From NCBI RefSeq assembly GCF_024518675.1, contig NZ_JANIGL010000010.1, positions 1-64,000 of the forward strand: 64,000 bases of DNA. The letters run 5' to 3'. The notes below the pieces were generated by a model. The model searched no databases and was not told the origin of the DNA. It saw only the letters and a program-made list of their open reading frames with translations. The position numbers and the translations under genes were made by a program. The stretch is from Pseudoalteromonas shioyasakiensis (GTDB lineage: Bacteria; Pseudomonadota; Gammaproteobacteria; Enterobacterales; Alteromonadaceae). Shown here piece by piece: positions 8,858-17,243 of the stretch (position 1 is its first letter; every line of letters begins with the position of its first letter).

Positions 8858-9238
8858 TTAATGTTTAAAAAAAACGGGTGCGAACAATCCAGTTATTAAC
8901 GCCAGTACATAGATACTAAAAAAAGGTAATAATATTACCGAAAAATGCTTTAGTACTAGCGCAAACAATATGATTGTCAGCAAAAATTTTAGTCCGTTAC
9001 CTCGTTTAAGCGAGGTGTACGCTTGATTTACCTTACTTGCACCCATATACCTGAATGCATAGATGGCAAATACACTGTGGGGAAGTACTGCTACAGCGCC
9101 TCCAGCTAATGCTGAAAGCCCGGCATTCACTCCCCAACCGATAAAAATTATAATGGCAGCAACCAATGCTACACTACCTTGCAAACAGATTAATTTAAAT
9201 GCAGCCAATTGATAAGGCGCTGCTAACTTATTAGTCAC
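8858..9238 (-). CDS. atpI: ATP synthase protein I
   Basis: AtpI is a small membrane protein that helps assemble the c ring and is encoded first in many atp operons. The 126-residue product has four hydrophobic segments (about 12-32, 37-58, 78-98 and 102-122) with a basic linker (ASKVNQAYTSLKRGNGLKF). Sequence conservation in this family is low; the call rests on position at the head of the operon, size and topology. Confidence 0.88.
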   Translation of the reverse strand: MTNKLAAPYQLAAFKLICLQGSVALVAAIIIFIGWGVNAGLSALAGGAVAVLPHSVFAIYAFRYMGASKVNQAYTSLKRGNGLKFLLTIILFALVLKHFSVILLPFFSIYVLALITGLFAPVFFKH

Positions 9239-9290
9239 GTTTAGTTAACCTTATTAGCGTTCTATTTGTCAGGGTATGAAAACTGGCGAA

Positions 9291-9318
9291 ATTATACTGA
9301 ATCCTAGCAGTTTTGCAA
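9291..9318 (-). promoter_or_regulatory. Candidate atp operon promoter
   Basis: On the minus strand a perfect -10 TATAAT (9291-9296) lies 16 bp from a weak -35 TTGCAA (9313-9318). It is about 50 bases upstream of the atpI start, in the short gap between the parB terminator and atpI. No other clear sigma-70 site is seen there. Confidence 0.6.
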
Positions 9319-9342
9319 CTTGAGTCGGTGTATTGTGGTGCA

Positions 9343-9366
9343 AAAATGAGACAATTGTCTCATTTT
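9343..9366 (-). terminator. Rho-independent terminator after parB
   Basis: A perfect 24-bp palindrome centred on CAATTG has GAGACAATTGTCTC as its core. On the minus strand it is followed by a T run. It lies 15 bases after the parB stop codon and ends the mnmG-rsmG-parA-parB transcript ahead of the atp promoter. Confidence 0.85.
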
Positions 9367-9380
9367 GGACATGATATTAA

Positions 9381-10304
9381 TTAATGCTGGGAATAGTCTT
9401 GATTTATACGATGTAAAATTCCATCTAACTCATCAAGATTCGTATAGGAAATAACCAAGTTACCTTTTCCTTTTTTGTTATAGTTGATTTGAACTTTTGC
9501 GCCCAAGTTATCCGCTAATTGCTGTTCTAACTGTTTGACATCTGAATCTTTTTCAACCACTTCTTTTTTGGGAGCAGGCTCTAAAATTGAGCGAACTAAT
9601 TTTTCAGTTTCACGCACGGTAAGCGCCTTGGCAACAGCTAACCGAGCAGCATCAGATTGCACCTCACCTTCGAGGGCTAATAAGCAACGAGCATGGCCCA
9701 TTTCGATATCACCGTGCTCTAACAATATTTTAACATCGTCATTTAAATTGTTTAAGCGTAGTAAATTAGTCACAGTGGTACGTGATTTTCCTACCGCATC
9801 TGCAACTTGCTGATGCGTTAATTCAAATTCATTGAGTAGGCGGTTTAATGCTATCGCTTCTTCCATAGCATTGAGATCTTCACGTTGAATATTTTCAATC
9901 AGTGCAATGGCTACAGCCGCTTCATCTGGTACATCCTTGATAATACAAGGAACAACATCTAATTTAGCGATTTGAGCTGCACGCCAACGACGCTCACCGG
10001 CAATAATTTCATAGCTATTTTCTGCAACCGGACGCACAACGATAGGCTGAATAATACCTTGAGAGCGAATTGAAGACGCAAGCTCTTCCAGCGCTTCTTC
10101 TGACATATCTTTACGCGGTTGGTATTTACCCGAATGTAAAAACTCAATAGCTAACTTTTGCAGTTCAGCTTTGACAGGCTCGCCAACAGGTGCAACATTT
10201 GCAACTGATTCAGCTAGGTTTTCTTTTGCTGAAGAAGCAGCCGGTTTTGATGAACTAAGTAAAGCGTCGAGTCCTCGGCCTAAACCGCGTTTTTTTGCAG
10301 ACAT
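9381..10304 (-). CDS. parB: Chromosome-partitioning protein ParB
   Basis: ParB is a CTP-dependent DNA clamp that loads at parS sites and spreads, marking the origin for segregation by ParA and SMC/MukB-type condensin. The 307-residue protein begins with the RGLGRGLDALL motif, which in relatives stimulates ParA. It then shows the CTP-binding GERRWRAAQ box and the helix-turn-helix (LTHQQVADAVGKSRTTVTNL). A dimerisation domain ends it (INYNKKGKGNLVISYTN). It follows parA by 20 bases. Two matching parS sites lie in recF, about 35 kb away. Confidence 0.97.
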   Translation of the reverse strand: MSAKKRGLGRGLDALLSSSKPAASSAKENLAESVANVAPVGEPVKAELQKLAIEFLHSGKYQPRKDMSEEALEELASSIRSQGIIQPIVVRPVAENSYEIIAGERRWRAAQIAKLDVVPCIIKDVPDEAAVAIALIENIQREDLNAMEEAIALNRLLNEFELTHQQVADAVGKSRTTVTNLLRLNNLNDDVKILLEHGDIEMGHARCLLALEGEVQSDAARLAVAKALTVRETEKLVRSILEPAPKKEVVEKDSDVKQLEQQLADNLGAKVQINYNKKGKGNLVISYTNLDELDGILHRINQDYSQH

Positions 10305-10324
10305 GTTATTTTTTTACCTCAAAG

Positions 10325-11110
10325 TTAGGCGACGATAGGAGATGTTTTTTCTTTTCTGCGTAACATTTCACCGGCAAGTGCTAAATAGGCTTTAGCGCCA
10401 CTTGATGCTCGGTCATAATACATGGCTGGTGCACCAAAACTAGGCGCTTCAGCTAAACGAACATTACGTGGGATCACTGTACGGTATACTTTATCACCAA
10501 AGTGTTGTTTTAATTGCTCTGATACATCATTAGCTAAACGGTTACGCGGATCATACATAGTGCGCAAAATACCTTCAATCTGTAATTTAGGGTTTACCAG
10601 TTTTGCTAATTGGGTGATGGTATCCATTAAAGCTGTTAAACCTTCAAGAGCATAATACTCACATTGCATAGGCACTAAAATAGAGTCAGCAGCGGCCATT
10701 GCATTAACGGTCAACATGTTTAATGAAGGTGGGCAGTCTATAAAAATAAATTCGTATTGATCTGAAATTTTTTCTAATGCATTACGTAAGCGTACTTCGC
10801 GAGCAAACAACTCCATCAGTTTTACTTCTGCAGCTGTTACATCACCGTTGGCGGCAATTAAGTGATATTCACCAGATGTTTCTTTGCATACAACTTCATC
10901 AATTGGTTTATCTTCAATTAATAAATCATAGATAGTGGCAACATCACTATATTTATCAATGCCACTTCCCATGGTTGCGTTACCTTGCGGATCTAAATCG
11001 ATTAATAGCACTTTACGTTTTGTTGCAGCCATTGAAGCTGCTAAATTTACAGCTGTGGTGGTTTTACCCACGCCGCCTTTTTGATTTGCTATTGCGATGA
11101 CTTTTGCCAC
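10325..11110 (-). CDS. parA: Chromosome-partitioning ATPase ParA (Soj)
   Basis: ParA is a Walker-type ATPase that binds DNA nonspecifically as an ATP dimer and is released by ParB, which drives origin separation. The 261-residue protein has the deviant Walker A KGGVGKTT at 11-18 (with the signature lysine), LLIDLDPQGNAT, and Walker B FIFIDCPPSLNML. The short length without an N-terminal HTH marks it as chromosomal (type Ib-like). It lies 13 bases after rsmG in the mnmG-rsmG-parA-parB cluster typical of origin regions. Confidence 0.97.
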   Translation of the reverse strand: MAKVIAIANQKGGVGKTTTAVNLAASMAATKRKVLLIDLDPQGNATMGSGIDKYSDVATIYDLLIEDKPIDEVVCKETSGEYHLIAANGDVTAAEVKLMELFAREVRLRNALEKISDQYEFIFIDCPPSLNMLTVNAMAAADSILVPMQCEYYALEGLTALMDTITQLAKLVNPKLQIEGILRTMYDPRNRLANDVSEQLKQHFGDKVYRTVIPRNVRLAEAPSFGAPAMYYDRASSGAKAYLALAGEMLRRKEKTSPIVA

Positions 11111-11123
11111 AGTGCTCTGATCC

Positions 11124-11744
11124 CTAGTCTTTAGAAAGAATAATTAAATGTCTTTGTGCATCTAACTCTGGAACTTCCAATGCTATCTTTTGCTCAAATT
11201 TAACGCCATCAGGTAATGATTCTAGTTCATCACTAGGAAACACACCTTTTAATGCTATAAATTTACCTGAATGATCAATTAAGTGCGAGCACCAGTCAAC
11301 CATATCTTGTAATGAAGCAAAAGCGCGACTTAATACACCATCTAATTTAACACTTGGTTGATATTCTTCAACTCTAGACTGTACAGGGGTTACATTTTTA
11401 AGACCAAGCTCATGTTTAACCTGCATTAAAAATCGAACACGTTTACCTAAACTGTCTAGTAATACAAATTGAGTCTCCGGTAGCGCTATCGCAAGAACGA
11501 TACCAGGTAAACCTGGGCCAGTACCCACATCAATATAATGATGACCGGGTAGGTGAGGAGCAACAACTAAACTGTCCATGATGTGTTTAATCATCATTTC
11601 TTCAGGCAAGCGCACTGAGGTTAAATTATATGCTTTGTTCCACTTATTCAGTAACTCAACATATTGCACTAGTTGTTGCTGTTGTTTTTCGGTTAGCGCA
11701 ATATCAGTTTGCGCTAACAAAGAGGTCAATTGTTGCTGTAACAC
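11124..11744 (-). CDS. rsmG: 16S rRNA (guanine-527-N7) methyltransferase
   Basis: RsmG (GidB) methylates G527 of 16S rRNA using S-adenosylmethionine; loss gives low-level streptomycin resistance in other bacteria. The 206-residue protein (E. coli 207) has the SAM-binding motif YIDVGTGPGLPGIVLA, followed by LLDSLGKRVRFL and the conserved LSRAFASL. It starts 15 bases after the mnmG stop, so the two are probably co-transcribed. Confidence 0.97.
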   Translation of the reverse strand: MLQQQLTSLLAQTDIALTEKQQQQLVQYVELLNKWNKAYNLTSVRLPEEMMIKHIMDSLVVAPHLPGHHYIDVGTGPGLPGIVLAIALPETQFVLLDSLGKRVRFLMQVKHELGLKNVTPVQSRVEEYQPSVKLDGVLSRAFASLQDMVDWCSHLIDHSGKFIALKGVFPSDELESLPDGVKFEQKIALEVPELDAQRHLIILSKD

Positions 11745-11759
11745 AGTATTCCTTAATCA

Positions 11760-13649
11760 TTACGCTATTTTACGTAATAGGCCTTGCTTCTTTAGATAGA
11801 CTAATAATAGCGAAATAGCTGCAGGGGTGATACCAGAAATACGCGATGCTTGGCCAATTGTGTCAGGACGTGCAGCTGTTAACTTAGCAACAACTTCATT
11901 TGATAACCCAGAAACTGTTGAATAGTCATAGTCTTTTGGCAATACGGTTTCTTCATGACGCAATTGTTTATTGATCTCATCTTGCTGACGCGCAATGTAA
12001 CCGGCGTATTTCGTATGGATCTCAACTTGTTCCAGCGCTGCAGCATTATCAAACTCAGATCCTAAACCATCAATTGCCATAAGATCGTTATAACGAATTT
12101 CTGGACGACGCAGAAGATCTTCTAAACTAGCTTCACGCACTAATGGTGTTTTAAGCAAGCTATTTACTTGATCAATAACAGCGTGATCTTTGTGGATCCA
12201 GGTTTCTTTAATACGCTGTGATTCTTTTGCGATCACATCCATTTTTTCGTTAAATGCTTGCCAGCGCTCGTCATTAACCAAGCCTAACTCACGACCTTTA
12301 GCTGTTAAACGAATATCAGCGTTATCTTCACGCAATAACAAGCGGTATTCAGCACGGCTAGTAAACATACGGTATGGTTCTTTTGTACCGAGTGTTGTTA
12401 AGTCATCAATAAGTACGCCAACATAAGCTTCATCACGGCGTGGTGTCCAAGGCTCTTTACCTTGTACTTGCAGAGCAGCATTCATACCCGCGATCAAACC
12501 TTGGGCACCAGCTTCTTCATAACCTGTTGTGCCATTGATTTGGCCTGCGAAGAAAAGACCGTCAATAAATTTTGTCTCTAGCGATTTTTTCAAATCACGA
12601 GGATCAAAAAAGTCATATTCAATTGCATAGCCAGGGCGACAAATATGGGAATTTTCAAAACCAGTAATTGATTGCACAATTTCTAGCTGTACATCAAATG
12701 GTAAGCTAGTTGAAATCCCGTTAGGATAAAGCTCGTAAGAGGTTAAGCCTTCAGGTTCAACGAAAATTTGGTGTTTGTCTTTATCTGCAAAACGAACAAT
12801 TTTATCTTCTATAGAAGGGCAGTAACGTGGACCAATACCTTCTATAACACCTGAATACATAGGTGAGCGATGTAAGTTATTGCGGATCACCTCATGGGTT
12901 TTCTCATTGGTGTAGGTGATATAGCATGGGATCTGCTGTGGATGATCTGATTGCTTTCCTAAAAATGAAAATACAGGTGTTGGTGCATCCCCTGGTTGCT
13001 CTTGCATCTTACTAAAGTCAACGGTACGGGCATCAATACGTGGCGGAGTACCTGTTTTTAAGCGGTCAACACGAAAAGGGAGCTCGCGTAAGCGATCAGC
13101 TAATGCAATTGAAGGAGGATCACCTGCTCGGCCACCTTTAAAATTCTCAAGGCCAATATGAATTTGACCACCTAAGAAGGTTCCTACAGTTAATACTACA
13201 GAAGGTGCACTGAAGCGTAATCCCATTTGGGTTACTACGCCTGTTACTTTGTTATTTTCAACAATGAGATCATCACATGATTGCTGAAAGATCTTTAAAT
13301 TATCTTGGTTTTGTAGAATGTCTTGGATAGCAGATTTGTAAAGCGCACGATCTGCCTGAGCACGGGTAGCTCGAACAGCAGGGCCTTTAGATGAATTTAG
13401 TGTACGAAATTGAATTCCGCCTTTATCAATAGCTTGCGCCATTGCACCACCTAAGGCATCAATTTCTTTTACCAAATGGCCTTTGCCAATACCACCAATT
13501 GCTGGATTACATGACATTTGACCTAGAGTATCCATGTTGTGAGTTAGCAGCAGGGTGTTCATTCCCATTCGCGCAGCAGCTAATGCGGCTTCAGTACCTG
13601 CATGGCCACCACCAACAACAATAACATCAAAATTTTCGTGAAAAATCAT
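11760..13649 (-). CDS. mnmG: tRNA uridine-34 5-carboxymethylaminomethyl synthesis enzyme MnmG (GidA)
   Basis: MnmG is an FAD enzyme that, with MnmE (also in this window), adds the cmnm5 group to U34 in the anticodons of several tRNAs. The 629-residue length equals E. coli. The FAD-binding motif VVGGGHAGTEAALAAARMG lies near the N-terminus, followed by CNPAIGGIGKGHLVKEIDAL with the conserved cysteine. The second cysteine region reads GYCPS-like as GPRYCPSIEDK. Transcription runs away from oriC, and transcription of this gene is known to influence initiation in E. coli. Confidence 0.98.
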   Translation of the reverse strand: MIFHENFDVIVVGGGHAGTEAALAAARMGMNTLLLTHNMDTLGQMSCNPAIGGIGKGHLVKEIDALGGAMAQAIDKGGIQFRTLNSSKGPAVRATRAQADRALYKSAIQDILQNQDNLKIFQQSCDDLIVENNKVTGVVTQMGLRFSAPSVVLTVGTFLGGQIHIGLENFKGGRAGDPPSIALADRLRELPFRVDRLKTGTPPRIDARTVDFSKMQEQPGDAPTPVFSFLGKQSDHPQQIPCYITYTNEKTHEVIRNNLHRSPMYSGVIEGIGPRYCPSIEDKIVRFADKDKHQIFVEPEGLTSYELYPNGISTSLPFDVQLEIVQSITGFENSHICRPGYAIEYDFFDPRDLKKSLETKFIDGLFFAGQINGTTGYEEAGAQGLIAGMNAALQVQGKEPWTPRRDEAYVGVLIDDLTTLGTKEPYRMFTSRAEYRLLLREDNADIRLTAKGRELGLVNDERWQAFNEKMDVIAKESQRIKETWIHKDHAVIDQVNSLLKTPLVREASLEDLLRRPEIRYNDLMAIDGLGSEFDNAAALEQVEIHTKYAGYIARQQDEINKQLRHEETVLPKDYDYSTVSGLSNEVVAKLTAARPDTIGQASRISGITPAAISLLLVYLKKQGLLRKIA

Positions 13650-13931
13650 TTCAGGATCCTACTTAAATCAACCAGCAAACTACCAAGGGGAACGTATTCT
13701 ACCTATAAATTGACAGAAGATAAATGATTAAACTGTAGTCAAGATCTAAGTAAGTGATCTCTAATAATATAAAGGATCTTTTAAAGAGATCTTTTATTTC
13801 TATTACTACTACTGATCACTATTTCTGTTGATAAGGTATAGATCATATTCTAAAACAGGGTGTTAGATCAGATCTAAAGGTGTTTATATGATCGGATCAA
13901 GGTAGATATAAGCTCTGATCAAAAGGCCTAG

Positions 13932-13940
13932 TTATGCACA
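13932..13940 (+). promoter_or_regulatory. DnaA box TTATGCACA
   Basis: Matches the TTATNCACA consensus within oriC, between the AT-rich 13-mers and the second box. Confidence 0.8.
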
Positions 13941-14004
13941 GCCCTTTGTGACATAGATTTTATCCCATGGATAACAACCCTTAGAAACGCAATTAGATCA
14001 TAGC

Positions 14005-14013
14005 TTATCCACA
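14005..14013 (+). promoter_or_regulatory. DnaA box TTATCCACA (high-affinity form)
   Basis: Identical to the strongest E. coli boxes (R1 and R4). Same orientation as the box at 13932, 73 bases away. Confidence 0.88.
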
Positions 14014-14037
14014 ATCTGATCTAAATTATAGATAAAT

Positions 14038-14046
14038 TGTGAATAA
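14038..14046 (-). promoter_or_regulatory. DnaA box TTATTCACA
   Basis: Reads TTATTCACA on the minus strand, matching TTATNCACA and opposed in direction to the other two boxes. It lies about 30 bases before the mioC stop codon. Confidence 0.75.
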
Positions 14047-14078
14047 CTAATATCACTAGATCTTATTGCACCATTGCT

Positions 14079-14528
14079 TTAATCGAGTTTATTTAGAGCT
14101 ATCCATTGTGGTAACCAAGCTAAAGCTGTGTCTTCTGGTAGTGCTTCATCTAAAATATTCAGCTCTAACCTAGGAGCTGTACATACAGCACCTTTACTAA
14201 GTAATAATTGTTCTAGGTTACGCCCAGCAAGGTTATAGGTGTCGTAACTGGTATCACCCAAACCAATAACGCTAAACTTTAAACCTTTGAGATCATCTAC
14301 TTGATTAAGATCTGCTATAAATGGCAACAGATTCTCAGGGTAATCTCCCGCACCATATGTCGAAGTACAGAGTAACCAAATCGTGTTATCTTTACTAATG
14401 TCAGAAAAGTTAGGTTGATCATGTACTTCAGTGGTGATCCCTTGTGAAATTAACTGCTCGGCCAGTTGTTCTCCTACATACTCTGCAGATCCCATTTGAC
14501 TGCCGATAATAATGTTTACTGAATACAT
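14079..14528 (-). CDS. mioC: Flavodoxin-like protein MioC
   Basis: MioC is an FMN-binding flavodoxin-like protein; E. coli MioC supports biotin synthase in vitro. The 149-residue protein (E. coli 147) has the FMN phosphate loop IIGSQMGSAEYV near the N-terminus, the STYGAGDYPENL segment contacting the flavin, and VIGLGDTSYDTYNLAG. As in E. coli it is transcribed toward oriC, which starts right after its stop codon. Several GATC sites lie inside the gene (for example near 14291, 14417 and 14436). Confidence 0.95.
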   Translation of the reverse strand: MYSVNIIIGSQMGSAEYVGEQLAEQLISQGITTEVHDQPNFSDISKDNTIWLLCTSTYGAGDYPENLLPFIADLNQVDDLKGLKFSVIGLGDTSYDTYNLAGRNLEQLLLSKGAVCTAPRLELNILDEALPEDTALAWLPQWIALNKLD

Positions 14529-15293
14529 GTGGTTATTGATCGCTTTCCTGCTTTAGTTTGATAGTTATGATAAACAAGTTTACTGCGCAGTAAAGCAGTT
14601 AATGGATCTTTGTATAAGTTTTTATGCTTAATTATTGAGCAGTAGTAAGGGCTGTTTTTTAACTATTTGATTATTATATAAATAATAATATATTCCTAAA
14701 TGTAATCATATGATCAAGCTGTTGATAAATAGTAAGAAAGCTCTGATTCAAAGTTTAAAATACATCAGCCTATTATGCTAAGTATTTGATCTTATTTTTT
14801 GTTTACTATTTAGAATAGGAGGCTTTTTGTTTTATTTCCTCACTTATATAAATGTGGATAGAAAGCCTGTTGATAACGATCATTTTTGTCGTAAAAAAAT
14901 TTTACGAAAGCTGTAAATTATTTATTAGAGGGCATAAATCAGAGAATTAAATAAAATTAATCCTTTTTTAGCCCCTTCTTTGGGTAAAAATAGTTAAGAT
15001 CTCATTTTTTAATTAGTTTCTGTGTAGAAAAGTATAAAAAAAGAGTCAAAAATGAACCATTGTGGATAACAATTTTTATTATTTTGCAGGTAATTTTAAA
15101 TTAATGGCTAATTGAGTAGTGCTTGTTAGCAAAAGTGCAGGGGTAATCTTGGCATTGTACAGTGCTTCTTGGATTTATAAACGCTCATAATGTGTGAAGA
15201 ACTACTCTTACTGAGTCTTTTTATAGTGTGAAAAACGATTAGAATTGCTGCAAAGTAAGCTAAATAGTTTAGAGATCATCGCTAATTTTACAG
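14529..15293. other. Long AT-rich gene-free region upstream of mioC with DnaA-type boxes
   Basis: No convincing coding region is seen in these roughly 765 bases. It must hold the mioC promoter. A perfect DnaA box lies at 15061-15069 (minus) and an 8-of-9 match at 14853-14861. The decamer CTGTTGATAA occurs at 14719 and 14867, and again inside oriC at 13825; its complement is one base from a DnaA box. GATC sites continue (for example 14711, 14791, 14878, 14998). A hairpin TCGTAAAAAAATTTTACGA lies at 14889-14907. Confidence 0.6.
15061..15069 (-). promoter_or_regulatory. Outlying DnaA box TTATCCACA
   Basis: Perfect high-affinity DnaA box on the minus strand, about 1 kb from the core oriC boxes and about 530 bases upstream of the mioC start. 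It could titrate DnaA or belong to an extended origin. Confidence 0.6.
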
Positions 15294-15334
15294 AAAAAAG
15301 CCTTAGCAGTTTGAAGCTGCTAAGGCTTTTTTTA
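15294..15334 (-). terminator. Rho-independent terminator of the adhesin secretion operon
   Basis: An 11-bp perfect stem (AGCCTTAGCAG paired with CTGCTAAGGCT, loop of 7) is flanked by A and T runs on both sides. It begins about 12 bases past the stop codon of the OmpA-like gene and closes the five-gene minus-strand operon. Confidence 0.9.
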
Positions 15335-15345
15335 CTTGTGTTATA

Positions 15346-15918
15346 TTAATTGCCGTATAGCGGCCATTTTTTTTCAAAGCCTTTTGAGCTCGGTATACTT
15401 AATACCGCTATGAGCCGTGTTTTACGCCCTGCCAGTTCCTTTGGCATATGGATAGGGTATTCATAGGTTTCGGTTTCAAAACGATCTGCACTAACACCAT
15501 TTGCTTTAAGCATTTCTGTGACTGTGTTGATCCGTCTTTGAGCAAGTTTACGGTTATACTCTTCAGTGCCTTCTACACTGGTATCGCCAATTAAATATAC
15601 TTGCTTAGTGGTGTTGATACGTAAATACTCTGCAAGTTCAATCACTTTTATTTGCTCTTGCGGTGTGAGTGTATCTTTATCAAAACCAAAATTAATGACT
15701 TTAACTTCATGTTCCGGTATTTCAGTTTCTGAAGGGCAACCATCATTATCTGTTACAGCATCTAACTGGGTTTGTACGCAGTTGTCACGGGCATTAATTA
15801 CACCGTCTATATCACTGTCATAAAGATCACGAGATTGTTCTTGTGGCGCATATAAAACAGGATCTGAAGCGCATGCGCCTAGAGTGAGTATTAATGCGAT
15901 TAGTAAGCTATGTTTCAT
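15346..15918 (-). CDS. OmpA-family lipoprotein of the adhesin secretion operon
   Basis: A 190-residue predicted outer-membrane lipoprotein. The signal sequence ends in the lipobox LGAC (cysteine 16). A thrombospondin type 3-like calcium stretch follows (DSDIDGVINARDNC, about 39-52), then an OmpA/MotB peptidoglycan-binding fold (INFGFDKDTLTPQEQIKVI, YNRKLAQRRINTV). In the usual peptidoglycan motif GHTDSxG the Asp appears to be replaced: here it reads GDTSVEG. The gene is last in the operon; its ribosome site AAGGAG overlaps the stop of the TolC-like gene. OmpA-like genes hold the same place in the Shewanella bpfA adhesin operon. A role in anchoring the export channel or adhesin is inferred. 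Confidence 0.85.
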   Translation of the reverse strand: MKHSLLIALILTLGACASDPVLYAPQEQSRDLYDSDIDGVINARDNCVQTQLDAVTDNDGCPSETEIPEHEVKVINFGFDKDTLTPQEQIKVIELAEYLRINTTKQVYLIGDTSVEGTEEYNRKLAQRRINTVTEMLKANGVSADRFETETYEYPIHMPKELAGRKTRLIAVLSIPSSKGFEKKWPLYGN

Positions 15919-15925
15919 GGTTAGA

Positions 15926-17230
15926 TCACTCCTTGTCTTCTTCTAATCGCCATGCTTCTGGCGTGTCTACTCGTAATGCTTCCACCAGCTTGCCAGTGGC
16001 ATTGATCAAGCGATAACTCGCTTTGCGTTGATCAAAGGCTGCATTTAAATAATTGCGTCGTGCAACAAAGAGCTCTATTTTTGAATCAAGTACATCAAGC
16101 AACGAACGGCGGCCTAATTCAAATTGTTTGTCATAGCCTTTTTGTGCCGTTGCAGCAAAGTCGACATTTTGCTGATAGAAATTTTTCTGTTCGCTAATAA
16201 ACGTAAACGCATTCCAAGCCAGCTTAGTGCCTTCTGATACTTGGCGTACTGTGTTATCTCTAATTGCTGTTGCTTCTTGATAACGCCATTTTGATGCCTC
16301 TGTTTGCGCATTCGTACGACCGCCGTTGTAGAGGTCATAGCTCATAGTTAGCATAATTCTGGCATCATCATCAGGGCCTTCATAGCCGCCAATATTTTCG
16401 TTATCGTTTACATCTAGCTCAAGTGCTAGTTTCGGCCAATAACCGCTTTTATCACGTTCTATTTGTTTATCAGCTGCATTGATATCTAAATTTGCTGCGC
16501 TGATCTCAGGGTGCGATTGCACAGCAAGGTCAAGCGCGGATTTTAATGTTTGCGGTATATAGTTAGCATCTGGTTTTGGCACCATCAGATTATCGGGGTA
16601 ACTACCAACCAGATCATAATATTGCGCTTCTAAATCAAACTGGTTATTTTTAGCGGCCATTAACCCTGATTGCGCTGTAGCTAAGCGAGATTGCACTTGG
16701 GCTACATCAGCATCACTACTTAAACCTTTTGCCATTCTGCTTTGTATATTAGTTAAGATCTCTTGGTGATCTTTAACGTTTAGTTCTTGTAGCTTTACAA
16801 TTTCTTGCGCTTTTATTAAGTCTAAATAAACTTGCGTTACTTCTAAGCCAAGGTTTTCAGCTTCTGATACTAAGCTCTGCTGATCGGCTCGGGTTTCATA
16901 ATCTAACCTTGCCACGTCTGATGAGGTTCTAAAACCATCAAACAGCATTTGTGATATTCGTAGCCCGAGTTCTCGGCGATCCATTTCGGTATCAACGGAA
17001 TTACCACTATTATAAGTAACGTTTTCGTAGCCGTAGGCCGCGTATAAACGTATTTGCGGTAAATATTCGCTAAAAGCTGTGCGTTTATCACGGTATTTCG
17101 CTTCAAAATGAGCGTATTTTTGTAATAAGCGCGGATTTTTATTAAGTGCTTCAGCAACTGATTGCTCAAGTGTTAGTGCATGAGTCGTACCACTCAATGC
17201 GATTAATGGAAGTAAAGCTAGTATACGCAT
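15926..17230 (-). CDS. TolC-family outer-membrane channel of a type I secretion system (LapE/AggA-like)
   Basis: A 434-residue TolC-type protein. The start is placed at the ATG at 17230: AAAGGA lies 7 bases upstream and the product begins with a signal peptide (MRILALLPLIALSGTTHA). Two outer-membrane efflux repeats are visible, with LDLIKAQEIVKLQELNVKDH in the first and GYDKQFELGRRSLLDVLDSK in the second, both family hallmarks. It would form the trimeric exit duct connecting the HlyD-like and ABC proteins encoded just upstream. A dedicated channel within an adhesin operon fits LapE/AggA proteins rather than general TolC. Confidence 0.93.
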   Translation of the reverse strand: MRILALLPLIALSGTTHALTLEQSVAEALNKNPRLLQKYAHFEAKYRDKRTAFSEYLPQIRLYAAYGYENVTYNSGNSVDTEMDRRELGLRISQMLFDGFRTSSDVARLDYETRADQQSLVSEAENLGLEVTQVYLDLIKAQEIVKLQELNVKDHQEILTNIQSRMAKGLSSDADVAQVQSRLATAQSGLMAAKNNQFDLEAQYYDLVGSYPDNLMVPKPDANYIPQTLKSALDLAVQSHPEISAANLDINAADKQIERDKSGYWPKLALELDVNDNENIGGYEGPDDDARIMLTMSYDLYNGGRTNAQTEASKWRYQEATAIRDNTVRQVSEGTKLAWNAFTFISEQKNFYQQNVDFAATAQKGYDKQFELGRRSLLDVLDSKIELFVARRNYLNAAFDQRKASYRLINATGKLVEALRVDTPEAWRLEEDKE

Positions 17231-17243
17231 TCCGTGTCCTTTC

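Larger units (their letters stand above)
13740..14062. other. Probable chromosomal replication origin (oriC), mnmG-mioC type
   Basis: This gene-free segment between mnmG and mioC has the architecture of E. coli oriC. GATC (Dam) sites occur 14 times within about 320 bp, against one or two expected by chance. On the mnmG side lie GATC-led AT-rich 13-mers at 13756, 13775, 13788 and 13814; the one at 13788 matches the E. coli GATCTNTTNTTTT at 12 of 13 positions. On the mioC side lie DnaA boxes at 13932, 14005 and 14038. The order of unwinding element then boxes, and the flanking genes and their orientation, match E. coli. Binding sites for IHF and Fis were not resolved. Confidence 0.9.

Noticed and set aside
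14889..14907. Hairpin TCGTAAAAAAATTTTACGA as a terminator
   Set aside because: The stem is AT-rich and no gene ends just before it on either strand.
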